A stretch of 33,812 nucleotides of DNA. Source: JAKZSU01 sp047517485 (GTDB lineage Bacteria > Pseudomonadota > Alphaproteobacteria > UBA7887). The notes beneath the pieces are model-generated. The model was not told the origin of the DNA and did no database searches. It worked only from the letters and a program-made list of their open reading frames with translations. Every line of letters begins with the position of its first letter. The first letter of the stretch is position 1. Below are positions 17,203-26,341 of the stretch, in pieces. The position numbers were made by a program, and so were the translations under genes. The stretch covers positions 1-33,812 of the forward strand of contig JAKZSU010000207.1 in NCBI GenBank assembly GCA_047517485.1, read 5' to 3'.

Positions 17203-17677
17203 GGATCGATACTCCCACCAACAGAGCCAAGCCGGCGTAGGCGCCGGCGATGATGTCGTCGAGCATGATGCCGAAGCCGCCGGCAAGGCGCCGGTCGGCG
17301 AGCGAGGCGGGCCAGGGTTTGAAAATATCGGCGGCGCGGAACAAGGCGAACCCGGCGATATAGCTCCAGGCGGACATCGGGACGAAAGCCAGCGCCAGCC
17401 ATTGCCCGGCCACTTCGTCGATGACGACAGAACCGGGATCCTTGATCCCGGTATCACGCGCGTAGCGATCGGCCGCCCACCAGCCGATGAAGAATATCGC
17501 CGCCGCCGCGGCCAGCAGCGCGCCTTGGCCGCCGCTCGACTGAATGCCCCACGCGAACGGCAGCGCGGCGAGCGAGCCCCAGGTCCCGGGCGCCTTGGGA
17601 AGCAGGCCACTGCCGAACCAGGTCGCCAGCAAGACCGAGGGGCGGCGCAGTTCCCCGGGACCGACAGGGGAGGTCAT
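17195..17677 (-). CDS. pgpA: Phosphatidylglycerophosphatase A
   Basis: This 160-aa integral membrane enzyme dephosphorylates phosphatidylglycerophosphate to phosphatidylglycerol. Family motifs are ATWFGSGLLPKAPGTWGSLA, the acidic IDEVAGQWLAL, FRAADIFKPWP and GGFGIMLDDIIAGAYAGL, with about four membrane segments. The frame is open to 17950, but the ATG at 17677 gives a normal N-terminus and overlaps the ispDF stop in an ATGA arrangement (17674-17677), indicating translational coupling. pncC starts within its final codons. Confidence 0.93.
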   Translation of the reverse strand: MTSPVGPGELRRPSVLLATWFGSGLLPKAPGTWGSLAALPFAWGIQSSGGQGALLAAAAAIFFIGWWAADRYARDTGIKDPGSVVIDEVAGQWLALAFVPMSAWSYIAGFALFRAADIFKPWPASLADRRLAGGFGIMLDDIIAGAYAGLALLVGVSILA

Positions 17678-18846
17678 GGCGCGATCGCGACCGCGACCGA
17701 AGCCTGGGCGGCGATCCCTTCGCCGCGCCCGGTAAATCCCAGATTTTCCGTCGTCGTCGCCTTGACACTGATCCGCGCCTCCGAGATCCCCAGCAGGGAC
17801 GCGAGCCGGGCGCGCATCGCGGCGCGATGGGGCGCGATGCGCGGCGCCTGGCAGATCAGGGTGAGGTCGATATTGACGATCGTCCCCCCCGCCTGGGCCA
17901 CGAGATCGCACGCATGGTCGACGAACAGCGCCGAATCCGCGTCCCGCCATCGCGCGTCGCCGGGGGGGAAATGATCGCCGATATCACCGGCCGCGATGGC
18001 GCCGAGCAGCGCGTCGACCACGGCGTGTAGCGCGACATCGGCATCGGAATGTCCGGCCAGGCCGTGGTCATGCGCGATCTCGAGTCCGCACAACCTGACG
18101 TGAGACCCGTCGGTCGCGAACCGGTGTACGTCGAAGCCGCTGCCGATCCGGGTCTGGGTCGGCGTGTGGGCTGCCACCAGGCGCTGCGCGCGGGCCATGT
18201 CATCTGCCGTCGTCACCTTGAAATTGTCCTCCGATCCCGCGACAAGGGTCACCGTGAGCCCGGCGCGCTCGGCTACCGCCGCGTCGTCGGAAAGCGATTG
18301 ACCCGCCGCCGCCTTATGGGCGGCCAGGATCGCGTCAAAGATAAATCCTTGTGGGGTCTGGGCTTGCCACAGGCCGTCGCGGGCCACGGTCGCCTCGATC
18401 GTCGGGTGATCGGTGGCCGCGCGCTTGAGCGTATCACGGACCGGCACCGCCGCGATCGCCGCCGGTGCGTCATCGAGCGCCGACAGGACACGATCGATCA
18501 GGACCGGCGGGGTGATCGGCCGCGCCGCGTCATGGATCAAGACTCGGTCGGGTGGCGAAGCTTCGAGCGCGCTCAGACCATTGAACACTGAATCCTGACG
18601 ACTGGCGCCGCCGGTCACCGGCGGCGGCAAATCCAGCCCTGCCATCGCCTCGCCATACAAGGCGTAGTCATCGGCATGGATGACGACGTGCACCGCGTCT
18701 ATCGCGCGATGGCGCAAAAAAGTCGTCGCCGTCCGGCGCAGCAGTGACTGGCCCGCGAGCACGGCGTACTGCTTGGGTAATTCGCCGCCAAGCCGATGGC
18801 CGCGCCCGCCGGCGACGATCAATGCGACGGCGCCGGGGTTGGGCAT
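17674..18846 (-). CDS. ispDF: Bifunctional IspD/IspF isoprenoid (MEP pathway) enzyme
   Basis: This 390-aa fusion carries two non-adjacent steps of the MEP isoprenoid pathway. Residues 1 to about 228 are the IspD cytidylyltransferase (VAGGRGHRLGGELPKQY, TGGASRQDSVFNGL, IHDAARP, EDNFKVTT). Residues about 232-390 are the IspF cyclodiphosphate synthase (IGSGFDVHRF, GHSDADVALHAVVDALLGA, GDIGDHFPP, KATTTENLGFTGRGEGI). The fusion is typical of alphaproteobacteria. It is the first gene of the minus-strand operon, divergent from dusB with about 175 bp between the two starts. Confidence 0.96.
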   Translation of the reverse strand: MPNPGAVALIVAGGRGHRLGGELPKQYAVLAGQSLLRRTATTFLRHRAIDAVHVVIHADDYALYGEAMAGLDLPPPVTGGASRQDSVFNGLSALEASPPDRVLIHDAARPITPPVLIDRVLSALDDAPAAIAAVPVRDTLKRAATDHPTIEATVARDGLWQAQTPQGFIFDAILAAHKAAAGQSLSDDAAVAERAGLTVTLVAGSEDNFKVTTADDMARAQRLVAAHTPTQTRIGSGFDVHRFATDGSHVRLCGLEIAHDHGLAGHSDADVALHAVVDALLGAIAAGDIGDHFPPGDARWRDADSALFVDHACDLVAQAGGTIVNIDLTLICQAPRIAPHRAAMRARLASLLGISEARISVKATTTENLGFTGRGEGIAAQASVAVAIAP

Positions 18847-18952
18847 GAGGTGTCTCCGGGACGGGCTGATACCATGGATCGCCGCACGCTAACCGGGCCG
18901 CCCAGACTTGCCAAGCAAGGTCGCCGAATTTATTGCCAGGCCGCCGCCACAC

Positions 18953-18972
18953 CTGTTGCATGATGACAACAG
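18953..18972. promoter_or_regulatory. Dyad in the ispDF/dusB divergent intergenic region
   Basis: CTGTTG (18953-18958) and CAACAG (18967-18972) are exact complements around CATGATGA. A weak promoter-like pair, TTGCAT (18956-18961) and TAGTTT (18979-18984) with 17 bp between, overlaps the dyad and points toward dusB-ntrBC. It does not resemble the NtrC site TGCAC-N5-GTGCA. Low confidence. Confidence 0.25.
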
Positions 18973-19021
18973 AATCGCTAGTTTTGCCCAAGATTTAGGC
19001 ACCTTTCAGCGAGTATCCGCC

Positions 19022-20023
19022 GTGACCCTGCACATCGGCCCCGTAACCCTGTCCGATCCGGTTGTTCTCGCCCCGATGTCGGGGGTGACGGACCAACCGT
19101 TTCGCCGTCTGGTAAAGCGGTTTGGCACGGGACTCGTGGTGTCCGAAATGATCGCCAGCCAAGCGATGATACGCGCCAATCGGCGCACTTTTCGCATGGC
19201 CGATCCGAGCCCCTCGGAAGGACCGCTGGCGGTGCAGCTGGCGGGCTGCGATCCGGGTGTGATGGCCGAGGCGGCCAAGCTCAACGCGGACCGCGGCGCG
19301 GCCCTGATCGACATCAATTTCGGCTGTCCGGTGAAGAAAGTGGTCAACGGTCAAGCCGGCTCCGCGCTGATGCGCGACGAGCGTCACGCCGCCCGAATTC
19401 TGAGCGCCACCGTCGCGGCGGTCGACGTGCCGGTCACCTTGAAAATGCGCACTGGCTGGGATCATGACGACCGCAATGCGCCGCGACTGGCGCGCATTGC
19501 CGAAGACTGTGGCATTCGCCTGGTCACCGTGCACGGGCGGACGCGCTGCCAGTTCTATAAGGGGCGGGCGGATTGGAAATTTATCGGTTCGGTAAAACAA
19601 TCGGTGTCGATCCCGGTGCTCGGCAATGGCGATATCGAAACCGTCGAAGACGCCGCCGAATTGATGCGTTGCGCCCAAGTGGACGGGGTGATGATCGGTC
19701 GCGGCGCCTATGGACGGCCCTGGTTTCCCAGCCATGTCGCGCATTATCTGCGCACCGGCGAGCGGCTTGGCGAACCCAATCTCGGCACGCGTCTCGCGAC
19801 CGTCCTCGAGCATTTCGACGAACTGCTGAGCTACCATGGGATCGAGCGCGGGGTGCGAATCGCGCGCAAGCACATCGGCTGGTACGTCAAGGGGCTGACC
19901 GGTGCCGCGCCGTTCCGCCAGACGGTGTTTCGGCTGACCGATCCCGACGCGGTGCGAGACGCTTTGCGGCGGTTTTTCAACCCCGATAGGACTCAAGACG
20001 ATGGCTGTCACCAAGCCGCGTGA
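19022..20023 (+). CDS. dusB: tRNA-dihydrouridine synthase (DusB/NifR3 family)
   Basis: This 333-aa flavoenzyme reduces uridines in the tRNA D-loop. The N-terminal part shows PVVLAPMSGVTDQPFRRL and SEMIASQAM. The catalytic cysteine is Cys102 in DINFGCPVKKVVNGQAGSAL; TVHGRTR and VLGNGDI line the flavin site. I choose the GTG at 19022 because MTLHIGPVTLSDPVVLAPMS matches the usual start; an in-frame TTG at 18908 would add 38 unlikely residues. No strong ribosome binding site is visible before the GTG. This gene, historically nifR3, heads the ntr operon in many alphaproteobacteria and overlaps ntrB by 23 bp. Confidence 0.93.
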   Translation: MTLHIGPVTLSDPVVLAPMSGVTDQPFRRLVKRFGTGLVVSEMIASQAMIRANRRTFRMADPSPSEGPLAVQLAGCDPGVMAEAAKLNADRGAALIDINFGCPVKKVVNGQAGSALMRDERHAARILSATVAAVDVPVTLKMRTGWDHDDRNAPRLARIAEDCGIRLVTVHGRTRCQFYKGRADWKFIGSVKQSVSIPVLGNGDIETVEDAAELMRCAQVDGVMIGRGAYGRPWFPSHVAHYLRTGERLGEPNLGTRLATVLEHFDELLSYHGIERGVRIARKHIGWYVKGLTGAAPFRQTVFRLTDPDAVRDALRRFFNPDRTQDDGCHQAA

Positions 20024-21152
20024 CGCCGCGGTGGTCGGCGCCGAGCCGACCGATCCGTCGATCCTCGCGGCACTGCCGATCGCGGTCCTAGTGGTCGACG
20101 CCGACCACCGCATCGTATCGGCGAATCCGGCGGCGGAGCAGGTGATGGGGGCGGGACATGCCTATCTCGCCCAACGCCGACTCGGCGATCTCATGCCCGA
20201 GGACAGTCAGCTGATTTCGCTGGTCGACCAAGTGGCGGCCGGTGGCAGTTCGGTCGTCGAATACGGCATCTCGCTGGCCAGTCCCAAGGTCGGCGATGAA
20301 CTGGTCGACGTCCGGGTCGCGCCGATTCCGGACGATCCCTCTCACATCGTGATATGTCTCGAGAAACGGTCGATGGCCCGCTTGATCGATCACCAGATGC
20401 CGCACCGAGGCGCGTCGCGTTCGGTCGCCGGAATGGCGGAAATCCTGGCCCACGAAATCAAGAATCCGCTGGCCGGTATTCGCGGCGCGGCGCAATTGCT
20501 CGAACAATCGATCGACGGCTCCGAACGAGAATTGACCCAGCTCATCTGCGATGAGACCAATCGTATTCGCAAACTGGTCGAGCGGGTCGATATATTTTCC
20601 GACGACCGGCCGCTCAACCGCGATCGGGTCAATATTCATAGTGTTCTGGACCATGTCCGAAAGCTGGTGGCGACCGGCAGCGGCGCCGGCATCCGCTTTA
20701 TCGAACGTTATGATCCGTCGCTGCCGTCGGTGTTCGGCAACCGCGATCAGCTGATTCAGGTGTTTCTCAATTTACTCAAGAATGCCGTCGAGGCGGTGCC
20801 GGCCCAGCATGGTGAAATCACCATCAGCACGCGTTTCCAACACGGTTTCAAATTTGCCAGCGCCGGCAGTCGATCGCGTCAGGATCTGCCGATCGTGGTC
20901 TCGGTCCAAGACAATGGAGTCGGGATTCCCGACGAATTGCACAGCCATCTGTTCGAGCCGTTCGTGACCACCAAGCGCCAGGGAACGGGCCTGGGGCTTT
21001 CGCTCGTCGCCAAGATCGTCGAAGACCATGGCGGACTGGTCGATTTCGAAACCCGGCGCCGGCGCACCGAATTTCGCGTGCGTCTGCCCGCCGCGCCGCG
21101 CCAGACGGCCGACATCGATGGGGCGTCGGGCGATGGAATGAACGATGAGTGA
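20001..21152 (+). CDS. ntrB: Nitrogen regulation sensor histidine kinase NtrB
   Basis: This 383-aa soluble kinase phosphorylates and dephosphorylates NtrC in response to PII. An N-terminal PAS domain (about 15-125, ALPIAVLVVDADHRIVSANPAA) is followed by the HisKA domain with the phosphorylated His151 in ILAHEIKNPLAGIRGAAQLL. The ATPase boxes are FLNLLKNAVEAV (N), VQDNGVGIPDE (G1), LFEPFVTTKRQGTGLGLSL (F/G2). No membrane segments are seen. It overlaps both dusB (23 bp) and ntrC (8 bp), so all three are coupled. Confidence 0.95.
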   Translation: MAVTKPRDAAVVGAEPTDPSILAALPIAVLVVDADHRIVSANPAAEQVMGAGHAYLAQRRLGDLMPEDSQLISLVDQVAAGGSSVVEYGISLASPKVGDELVDVRVAPIPDDPSHIVICLEKRSMARLIDHQMPHRGASRSVAGMAEILAHEIKNPLAGIRGAAQLLEQSIDGSERELTQLICDETNRIRKLVERVDIFSDDRPLNRDRVNIHSVLDHVRKLVATGSGAGIRFIERYDPSLPSVFGNRDQLIQVFLNLLKNAVEAVPAQHGEITISTRFQHGFKFASAGSRSRQDLPIVVSVQDNGVGIPDELHSHLFEPFVTTKRQGTGLGLSLVAKIVEDHGGLVDFETRRRRTEFRVRLPAAPRQTADIDGASGDGMNDE

Positions 21153-22590
21153 TAGCGCCACCATCCTGGTCGCCGACGATGACCGCTCGATCCGCACGGT
21201 GCTCAGCAAGGCGCTGGGACGGTTGGGGTATGCGGTGCGTACCACCGCCAACGCCTCGACCTTGTGGCGCTGGGCGAGCGCGGGCGAGGGCGACCTGGTG
21301 ATCACCGACGTGGTCATGCCCGACGGCGACGGCCTGGAGATGTTGCCGCGGTTGCGCGAAGCGCGGCCGGAAATGCCGGTGATCGTGATGAGCGCCCGCA
21401 ATACGCTGATGACCGCGATCCGGGCCAATGAACGGGGGGCTTACGAATATCTTCCCAAACCGTTCGACCTCAATGAACTCACCGCGACGGTCAGGCGCGC
21501 GCTATCCGAACCCGCGGCGAGCGAGGCCCTCGATCAGGAATTGCCGCCGGAAGACAGTCTGCCGCTGGTCGGCCGGTCTCCCGCGATGCAGGAAGTCTAT
21601 CGCGTCTTGGCCCGGCTCATGGCGACCGAATTGACGGTCATGATTACCGGCGAATCCGGCACCGGCAAGGAACTCGTCGCCCGCGCGCTTCACGACTTCG
21701 GCAAACGCAAGGAACAACCCTTTGTCGCGGTGAACATGGCGGCAATTCCACGCGAGCTGATCGAAAGCGAATTATTCGGTCACGAGCGCGGCGCCTTTAC
21801 CGGTGCAACCGCGCGATCGATGGGTCGCTTCGAGCAAGCCAACGGCGGCACGCTGTTTCTCGATGAGATCGGCGACATGCCGCCCGAAGCGCAAACCCGT
21901 TTGCTTCGGGTGTTGCAGGAAGGCGAGTATGTCAGCGTCGGTGGCCGCGTGCCCATTCGCGCCGATGTGCGAATTGTCGCCGCGACTCACCGCGATCTTT
22001 CCGCGCTTATCGAACAGGGTCTGTTCAGGGAAGATTTGTTTTATCGCATCAACGTGGTGCCCCTGCGACTGCCGGCGTTGCGCGACCGCGCCGAGGACAT
22101 CCCGCTGCTGATTCAACATTTCTTTGCCAAGGTGCAGACGGAAGGCCTCCCCGCCAAGGCGCTCGATTCGACGGCGATGGATCGGATGGTGGCGTATTCC
22201 TGGCCGGGTAATGTGCGCGAGCTGGAAAATCTCGTCCGTCGCCTAGCGGCCTTGTATAGTGAGGAGGTGATAACCGGTGACATCGTCACCGCCGAGATTT
22301 CCGATGAGCGCTCGGCCCGCGGAAACCGTAAAGGTGGCGGTGACGAGAGTCTGACCGATAGCGTCGACCGCCATATTGCGGAATATTTTGCCGCGCATCG
22401 AAATACCTTGCCCGCGTCCGGCCTCTATACGCGTATTGTTCGAGAAGTCGAGCGGCCTCTCATTATTCATACCCTGGCGGCGACGCGAGGAAATCAAATC
22501 AAGGCGGCACAGGTTCTCGGTCTCAATCGGAATACCTTGCGCAAGAAGATTCGCGACCTCGAAATTCAGGTGGTGCGTAGTACGAAGTGA
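21145..22590 (+). CDS. ntrC: Nitrogen regulation response regulator NtrC (sigma54 activator)
   Basis: This 481-aa enhancer-binding protein activates nitrogen-assimilation genes when phosphorylated by NtrB. The receiver domain has its acceptor at Asp55 in VITDVVMPDGDG. The AAA+ domain shows Walker A GESGTGKE (169-176), the sigma54-contact loop GAFTGA (216-221), GTLFLDEIGDMP (Walker B) and WPGNVRELENL. A C-terminal Fis-type helix-turn-helix is NQIKAAQVLGLNRNTLRKKI. The intact GAFTGA loop says this NtrC should work with sigma54, unlike Rhodobacter capsulatus NtrC. ntrY starts within its GTGA end. Confidence 0.96.
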   Translation: MSDSATILVADDDRSIRTVLSKALGRLGYAVRTTANASTLWRWASAGEGDLVITDVVMPDGDGLEMLPRLREARPEMPVIVMSARNTLMTAIRANERGAYEYLPKPFDLNELTATVRRALSEPAASEALDQELPPEDSLPLVGRSPAMQEVYRVLARLMATELTVMITGESGTGKELVARALHDFGKRKEQPFVAVNMAAIPRELIESELFGHERGAFTGATARSMGRFEQANGGTLFLDEIGDMPPEAQTRLLRVLQEGEYVSVGGRVPIRADVRIVAATHRDLSALIEQGLFREDLFYRINVVPLRLPALRDRAEDIPLLIQHFFAKVQTEGLPAKALDSTAMDRMVAYSWPGNVRELENLVRRLAALYSEEVITGDIVTAEISDERSARGNRKGGGDESLTDSVDRHIAEYFAAHRNTLPASGLYTRIVREVERPLIIHTLAATRGNQIKAAQVLGLNRNTLRKKIRDLEIQVVRSTK

Positions 22591-24857
22591 CATCGCCAAC
22601 AACCGAAAGCGGACCGGCAAACCTCGCTTGGTCCAGTCAAATGACGCAGTGGGCGATCCGTGTCGGCCTGGTCCGTCGTGCGGCGATCGGACTGACCATC
22701 GCCTCGGTGATTTTCGGATTAGTGACCTATGGCGCGCTGACCGGGTCGATGTCCCCCGGTGGCGCCGATCCGACGACAATTTTCGTTCTTCTCAATATCG
22801 ATCTGGTGTTGTTGCTCGGACTCGGCGCGCTGGTTGCGTGGCGGATGGTGAGGATTTGGATCGAGCGTCGCCAGGGCTCCGTGGGGTCCAAGCTGCACGC
22901 CCGGATCGTCGGTATGTTCAGCCTGGTGGCGATCGCGCCGGCGATTATCGTCGCGGTGTTTTCCGCGACTTTCTTCAATATCGGTATCGAGTCGTGGTTC
23001 AACGACCGGGTGCGCACCGCTCTCGAACGCTCTTTGGCGGTTTCCGAGGCCTATCTCAAGGACCATCGGCAATTCATTCGCGCCGACATCCTGTCGATGA
23101 TCTCGACCATCAACCGGCAGGACCGGCGGATATTCGAATCGCCAGAGACGTTGAGCTTTTTGGTGGATTCGCTCGCCGACGAGCGCTCGCTGGCCGAGGC
23201 GATCATCATCCGCGGCGACGGCAAGGTTCTCGCGCGCAGCGAACTTTCCTTCGTTCTCGAGTTCGACCCCTTGGAGAACGCCGCGTTGCAACGCGCCGCC
23301 GAGGGTGAAGTCGTCATCATGACCAGTGACGCGAGCGACCGCGTCCGCGCGCTGGCGCAAATCGACAGCATGATTGGAGCCTATCTTTACGTCGGTCGCT
23401 ATATCGATGTCGCCGTGGTCAATCACATGGCGCGTCTGTCCAGCGCGGTGAGCGACTATCAAGCCCTCGAGACCGAGCGCTCGGGCATCCAGATTACGTT
23501 TACCTCGATCTACATGGTGGTCGCGCTGTTGCTTTTGATTTCGGCGGTGTGGGTGGGATTGGCATTTAGCAATCGTTTGATCCGGCCGATTTCGGCGCTC
23601 GTCGGCGCGGCGGAGCGGGTCCGGTCGGGCGATCTCAACGCCCGCGTCGAGGAAGGCGAGGAAGGCGACGAAATCGCCGCGCTGAGTCGCGCCTTCAACC
23701 GCATGACCGGCCAATTGCAAAGTCAGCGGTCGGAACTGGTCGAAGCGAATATCCAAATCGACAACCGACGGCGATTTACCGAAACCCTGCTCTACGGGGT
23801 ATCGGCCGGTGTGTTGGGCCTCGATCGCGAGGGGCGAATATTCCTCCCCAACCGCGCGGCACTCGAACTTTTGGAAAGTGGCGCGGACGATTTGATCGGT
23901 GAGCCGCTCGAGGCCGCGGTGCCCGAGATGGCGGCTTTGATGGCGGCGCTCAGGACCGGTCATCACTCCCAGGTGGAAGGAAAACTCTCGCTTGTCCGCG
24001 GCCAACGCGCGCGCGAACTGGTGGTGCGTATCGGCGCCCAGACGGCGGACGAACAGATCATTGGCTACGTAGTGACGTTCGACGACGTGACCGCCCTCAA
24101 TTACGCGCAACGCGTCGCGGCGTGGAGTGATGTCGCCCGTCGAATCGCCCACGAAATCAAGAACCCGCTCACCCCGATCCAGCTTTCGGCCGAACGCCTG
24201 AAACGAAAGTATTTGCCCCGCATAAAAGATGATGTCGACGTGTTCAATGTCTGCGTCGATACGATCGTGCGTCAGGTCTCGGCGATTCGCGAAATGGTCG
24301 ACGAATTTTCATCGTTCGCGCGCATGCCGGCGCCAAAATTGGCGGAAGAGAACGTGAGCGCCATCGTCGAACAGGCGGTGTCGATACAACGCGTGGCGCA
24401 TCCGGAAATCATCTTTTCGGTTTCGCTTCCAAAAGAATCGGTGACCATTCATTGCGATTCGAACCAAATCGGCCAAGCGATGACCAACTTAATCCAAAAC
24501 GCGATCGACGCGATCGACGGGCGCGCGGCGGCAAGCCGTGACATCGAACCCGGTCGAATTCATGTCGCCGTCGGGCAGGGCGATGACGACGATTGGCAGC
24601 TCACCGTTGAGGATAACGGCATCGGCCTGCCGGACGACTTAGGCCTTAGGGCGCGTTTGACGGAACCCTATGTGACGACGCGCGAGAAGGGTACCGGCCT
24701 CGGCCTTGCCATCGTCAAGAAGATCATGGAGGATCATGGTGGAACGGTTGGCCTCAGCGATCGCGAGGACGGTGGCACGCGTGCGCGCCTGGTATTCCCT
24801 AGCCGATCGCAGAACGGATCCCGGCAAACCTCCCCTTTGCTAGCGGATGGTATCTAA
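22587..24857 (+). CDS. ntrY: Nitrogen regulation membrane sensor kinase NtrY
   Basis: This 756-aa inner-membrane kinase is the partner of NtrX. Three N-terminal membrane segments lie at about residues 31-52, 63-88 and 107-130; an extracytoplasmic sensor region runs to a fourth segment at about 303-327. A HAMP domain (RPISALVGAAERVRSGDLNA) and a PAS domain (about 395-500) follow. The HisKA site is His522 in IAHEIKNPLTPIQLSAERLK. ATPase boxes include LIQNAIDAI, VEDNGIGLPDD and TTREKGTGLGLAIVKK. The start is a GTG inside the ntrC stop (GTGA). NtrYX systems are linked to nitrogen, redox and envelope responses. Confidence 0.95.
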   Translation: MTSPTTESGPANLAWSSQMTQWAIRVGLVRRAAIGLTIASVIFGLVTYGALTGSMSPGGADPTTIFVLLNIDLVLLLGLGALVAWRMVRIWIERRQGSVGSKLHARIVGMFSLVAIAPAIIVAVFSATFFNIGIESWFNDRVRTALERSLAVSEAYLKDHRQFIRADILSMISTINRQDRRIFESPETLSFLVDSLADERSLAEAIIIRGDGKVLARSELSFVLEFDPLENAALQRAAEGEVVIMTSDASDRVRALAQIDSMIGAYLYVGRYIDVAVVNHMARLSSAVSDYQALETERSGIQITFTSIYMVVALLLLISAVWVGLAFSNRLIRPISALVGAAERVRSGDLNARVEEGEEGDEIAALSRAFNRMTGQLQSQRSELVEANIQIDNRRRFTETLLYGVSAGVLGLDREGRIFLPNRAALELLESGADDLIGEPLEAAVPEMAALMAALRTGHHSQVEGKLSLVRGQRARELVVRIGAQTADEQIIGYVVTFDDVTALNYAQRVAAWSDVARRIAHEIKNPLTPIQLSAERLKRKYLPRIKDDVDVFNVCVDTIVRQVSAIREMVDEFSSFARMPAPKLAEENVSAIVEQAVSIQRVAHPEIIFSVSLPKESVTIHCDSNQIGQAMTNLIQNAIDAIDGRAAASRDIEPGRIHVAVGQGDDDDWQLTVEDNGIGLPDDLGLRARLTEPYVTTREKGTGLGLAIVKKIMEDHGGTVGLSDREDGGTRARLVFPSRSQNGSRQTSPLLADGI

Positions 24858-24860
24858 CAG

Positions 24861-26255
24861 ATGGCCAATGAAATTCTAATCGTCGACGACGAGAGGGATA
24901 TTCGCACGCTGATCGCCGGCATTCTTGCCGACGAGGGCTATGAGACCCGCGAGGCCTGGGACGCGGACAGCGCGCTGACCGAAGTCGGTGGCCGCTTGCC
25001 GAACCTCGTCTTGCTCGACATTTGGCTCCAGGGAAGCCGCTTGGACGGCATGGGCGTGCTCAAGGAGTTGGTCGCGCATTATCCCGATCTGGCGGTGATC
25101 ATGATCAGCGGCCACGGCAATATCGAGACCGCGGTTCAGGCGATCCGGCAGGGCGCCTACGACTTTATCGAAAAGCCGTTCGAAGCCGATAGATTATTGC
25201 TCAGCGTCGAGCGCGCGCTTCACACCAGCCGCCTGACGCGCGAGAACCAGGAACTGCGCCAGCGCGCCGGCGGCGGGGCGGAGATGGTCGGCGCGTCGAC
25301 CGCCACCAACATGGTTCGCCAAGCGATACTCAAAGTGGCGCCGACCGGCAGCCGGGTGCTGATCAGCGGCCCGCCCGGGTGCGGCAAGGAAGTGGTCGCG
25401 CGGCTTTTGCATAACGAATCGCGGCGCGCCGAGGGCCCCTTTGTCGCGATCAATGCCGCGGCGTTGGCGCCCGATCGCGTCGAAGAGGAATTGTTCGGCA
25501 TCGAAGACGATAGAGGCACCGGCGGTCCGCGCAAAATTGGTGTCTTCGAGCAGGCCCATGGCGGCACGCTATTGCTCGACGAAGTCGCCGATATGCCGTT
25601 GGAGACCCAGGGCAAGATTCTCCGGGTTCTGCAGGATCAAACCTTCCAGCGGCTTGGCGGCAACCGCAAGATCGCGGTCGATGTCCGGGTCGTCGCGGCG
25701 ACCAGTAAGGACCTCGCTTTCGAGATCGCCAATGCGCGTTTTCGCGAAGATCTCTATTACCGCCTGGCGGTGGTGCCGATCAAAGTGCCGCCGCTGAAAG
25801 ATCGCCGCGAGGACGTTCCCGACCTGGTGTCCCATTTCATCGAACGGGCGGTAACGTCGAGGGGGTTGCAGCCCCGGACATTGGCCGAGGATGCGATGGC
25901 GGTGCTGCAGACGTGCGATTGGCCGGGAAACGTCCGCCAGTTGCGAAATGTCATCGACTGGGTCCTGATCATGGCGCCCGGCGAGGCCGACACCCCGGTC
26001 AACGCCGACATGCTGCCGCCCGAGATGTTGGACGCGACACCGGCGGTTTTGCGCCCCGAGAACGGGGCCGAAATCATGGCCCTGCCGCTACGCGAGGCGC
26101 GGGAGATGTTCGAACGGCAGTATTTGCAATCGCAGGTCTCTCGCTTTGGCAATAATATTTCTCGTACCGCGTCCTTTGTGGGCATGGAGCGTTCGGCGCT
26201 TCATCGCAAACTCAAATCGCTCGGAATAACCGGCGAGGAACGCGAGCGCGGTTAG
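24861..26255 (+). CDS. ntrX: Response regulator NtrX (AAA+ class, GAFTGA loop absent)
   Basis: This 464-aa partner of NtrY starts 3 bp after the ntrY stop. The receiver acceptor is Asp53 in VLLDIWLQGSRLDGMG. The AAA+ domain has a Walker A GPPGCGKE (170-177) and Walker B GTLLLDEVADMPLETQGKIL. Where NtrC has GAFTGA this protein reads ELFGIEDDRGTGGPRKIGVF, so the sigma54-contact loop is missing. It probably regulates without acting as a classical sigma54 activator. The C-terminal Fis-type helix-turn-helix is NISRTASFVGMERSALHRKL. It ends the ntr operon; trkA follows after 353 bp that hold a structured repeat. Confidence 0.94.
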   Translation: MANEILIVDDERDIRTLIAGILADEGYETREAWDADSALTEVGGRLPNLVLLDIWLQGSRLDGMGVLKELVAHYPDLAVIMISGHGNIETAVQAIRQGAYDFIEKPFEADRLLLSVERALHTSRLTRENQELRQRAGGGAEMVGASTATNMVRQAILKVAPTGSRVLISGPPGCGKEVVARLLHNESRRAEGPFVAINAAALAPDRVEEELFGIEDDRGTGGPRKIGVFEQAHGGTLLLDEVADMPLETQGKILRVLQDQTFQRLGGNRKIAVDVRVVAATSKDLAFEIANARFREDLYYRLAVVPIKVPPLKDRREDVPDLVSHFIERAVTSRGLQPRTLAEDAMAVLQTCDWPGNVRQLRNVIDWVLIMAPGEADTPVNADMLPPEMLDATPAVLRPENGAEIMALPLREAREMFERQYLQSQVSRFGNNISRTASFVGMERSALHRKLKSLGITGEERERG

Positions 26256-26341
26256 ACCCATTCACATCTTAACGGAACATGTTTTGATGACTGGCGAAGG
26301 CGCCGTCGGCGTGGACGACGCTGTGAAGCTTTCGGAGATTC

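Noticed and set aside
18953..18972. NtrC-type binding site upstream of dusB-ntrBC
   Set aside because: The dyad CTGTTG-N8-CAACAG does not fit the TGCAC-N5-GTGCA pattern, and no -24/-12 sigma54 promoter was seen, so autoregulation by NtrC is not supported.
22719..24152. 477-codon open frame antisense to ntrY
   Set aside because: It lies wholly inside a clear kinase gene with all motifs in the other frame. Long antisense frames are expected in GC-rich coding DNA, and its composition (His, Arg, Asp and Gln rich) fits a mirror reading.
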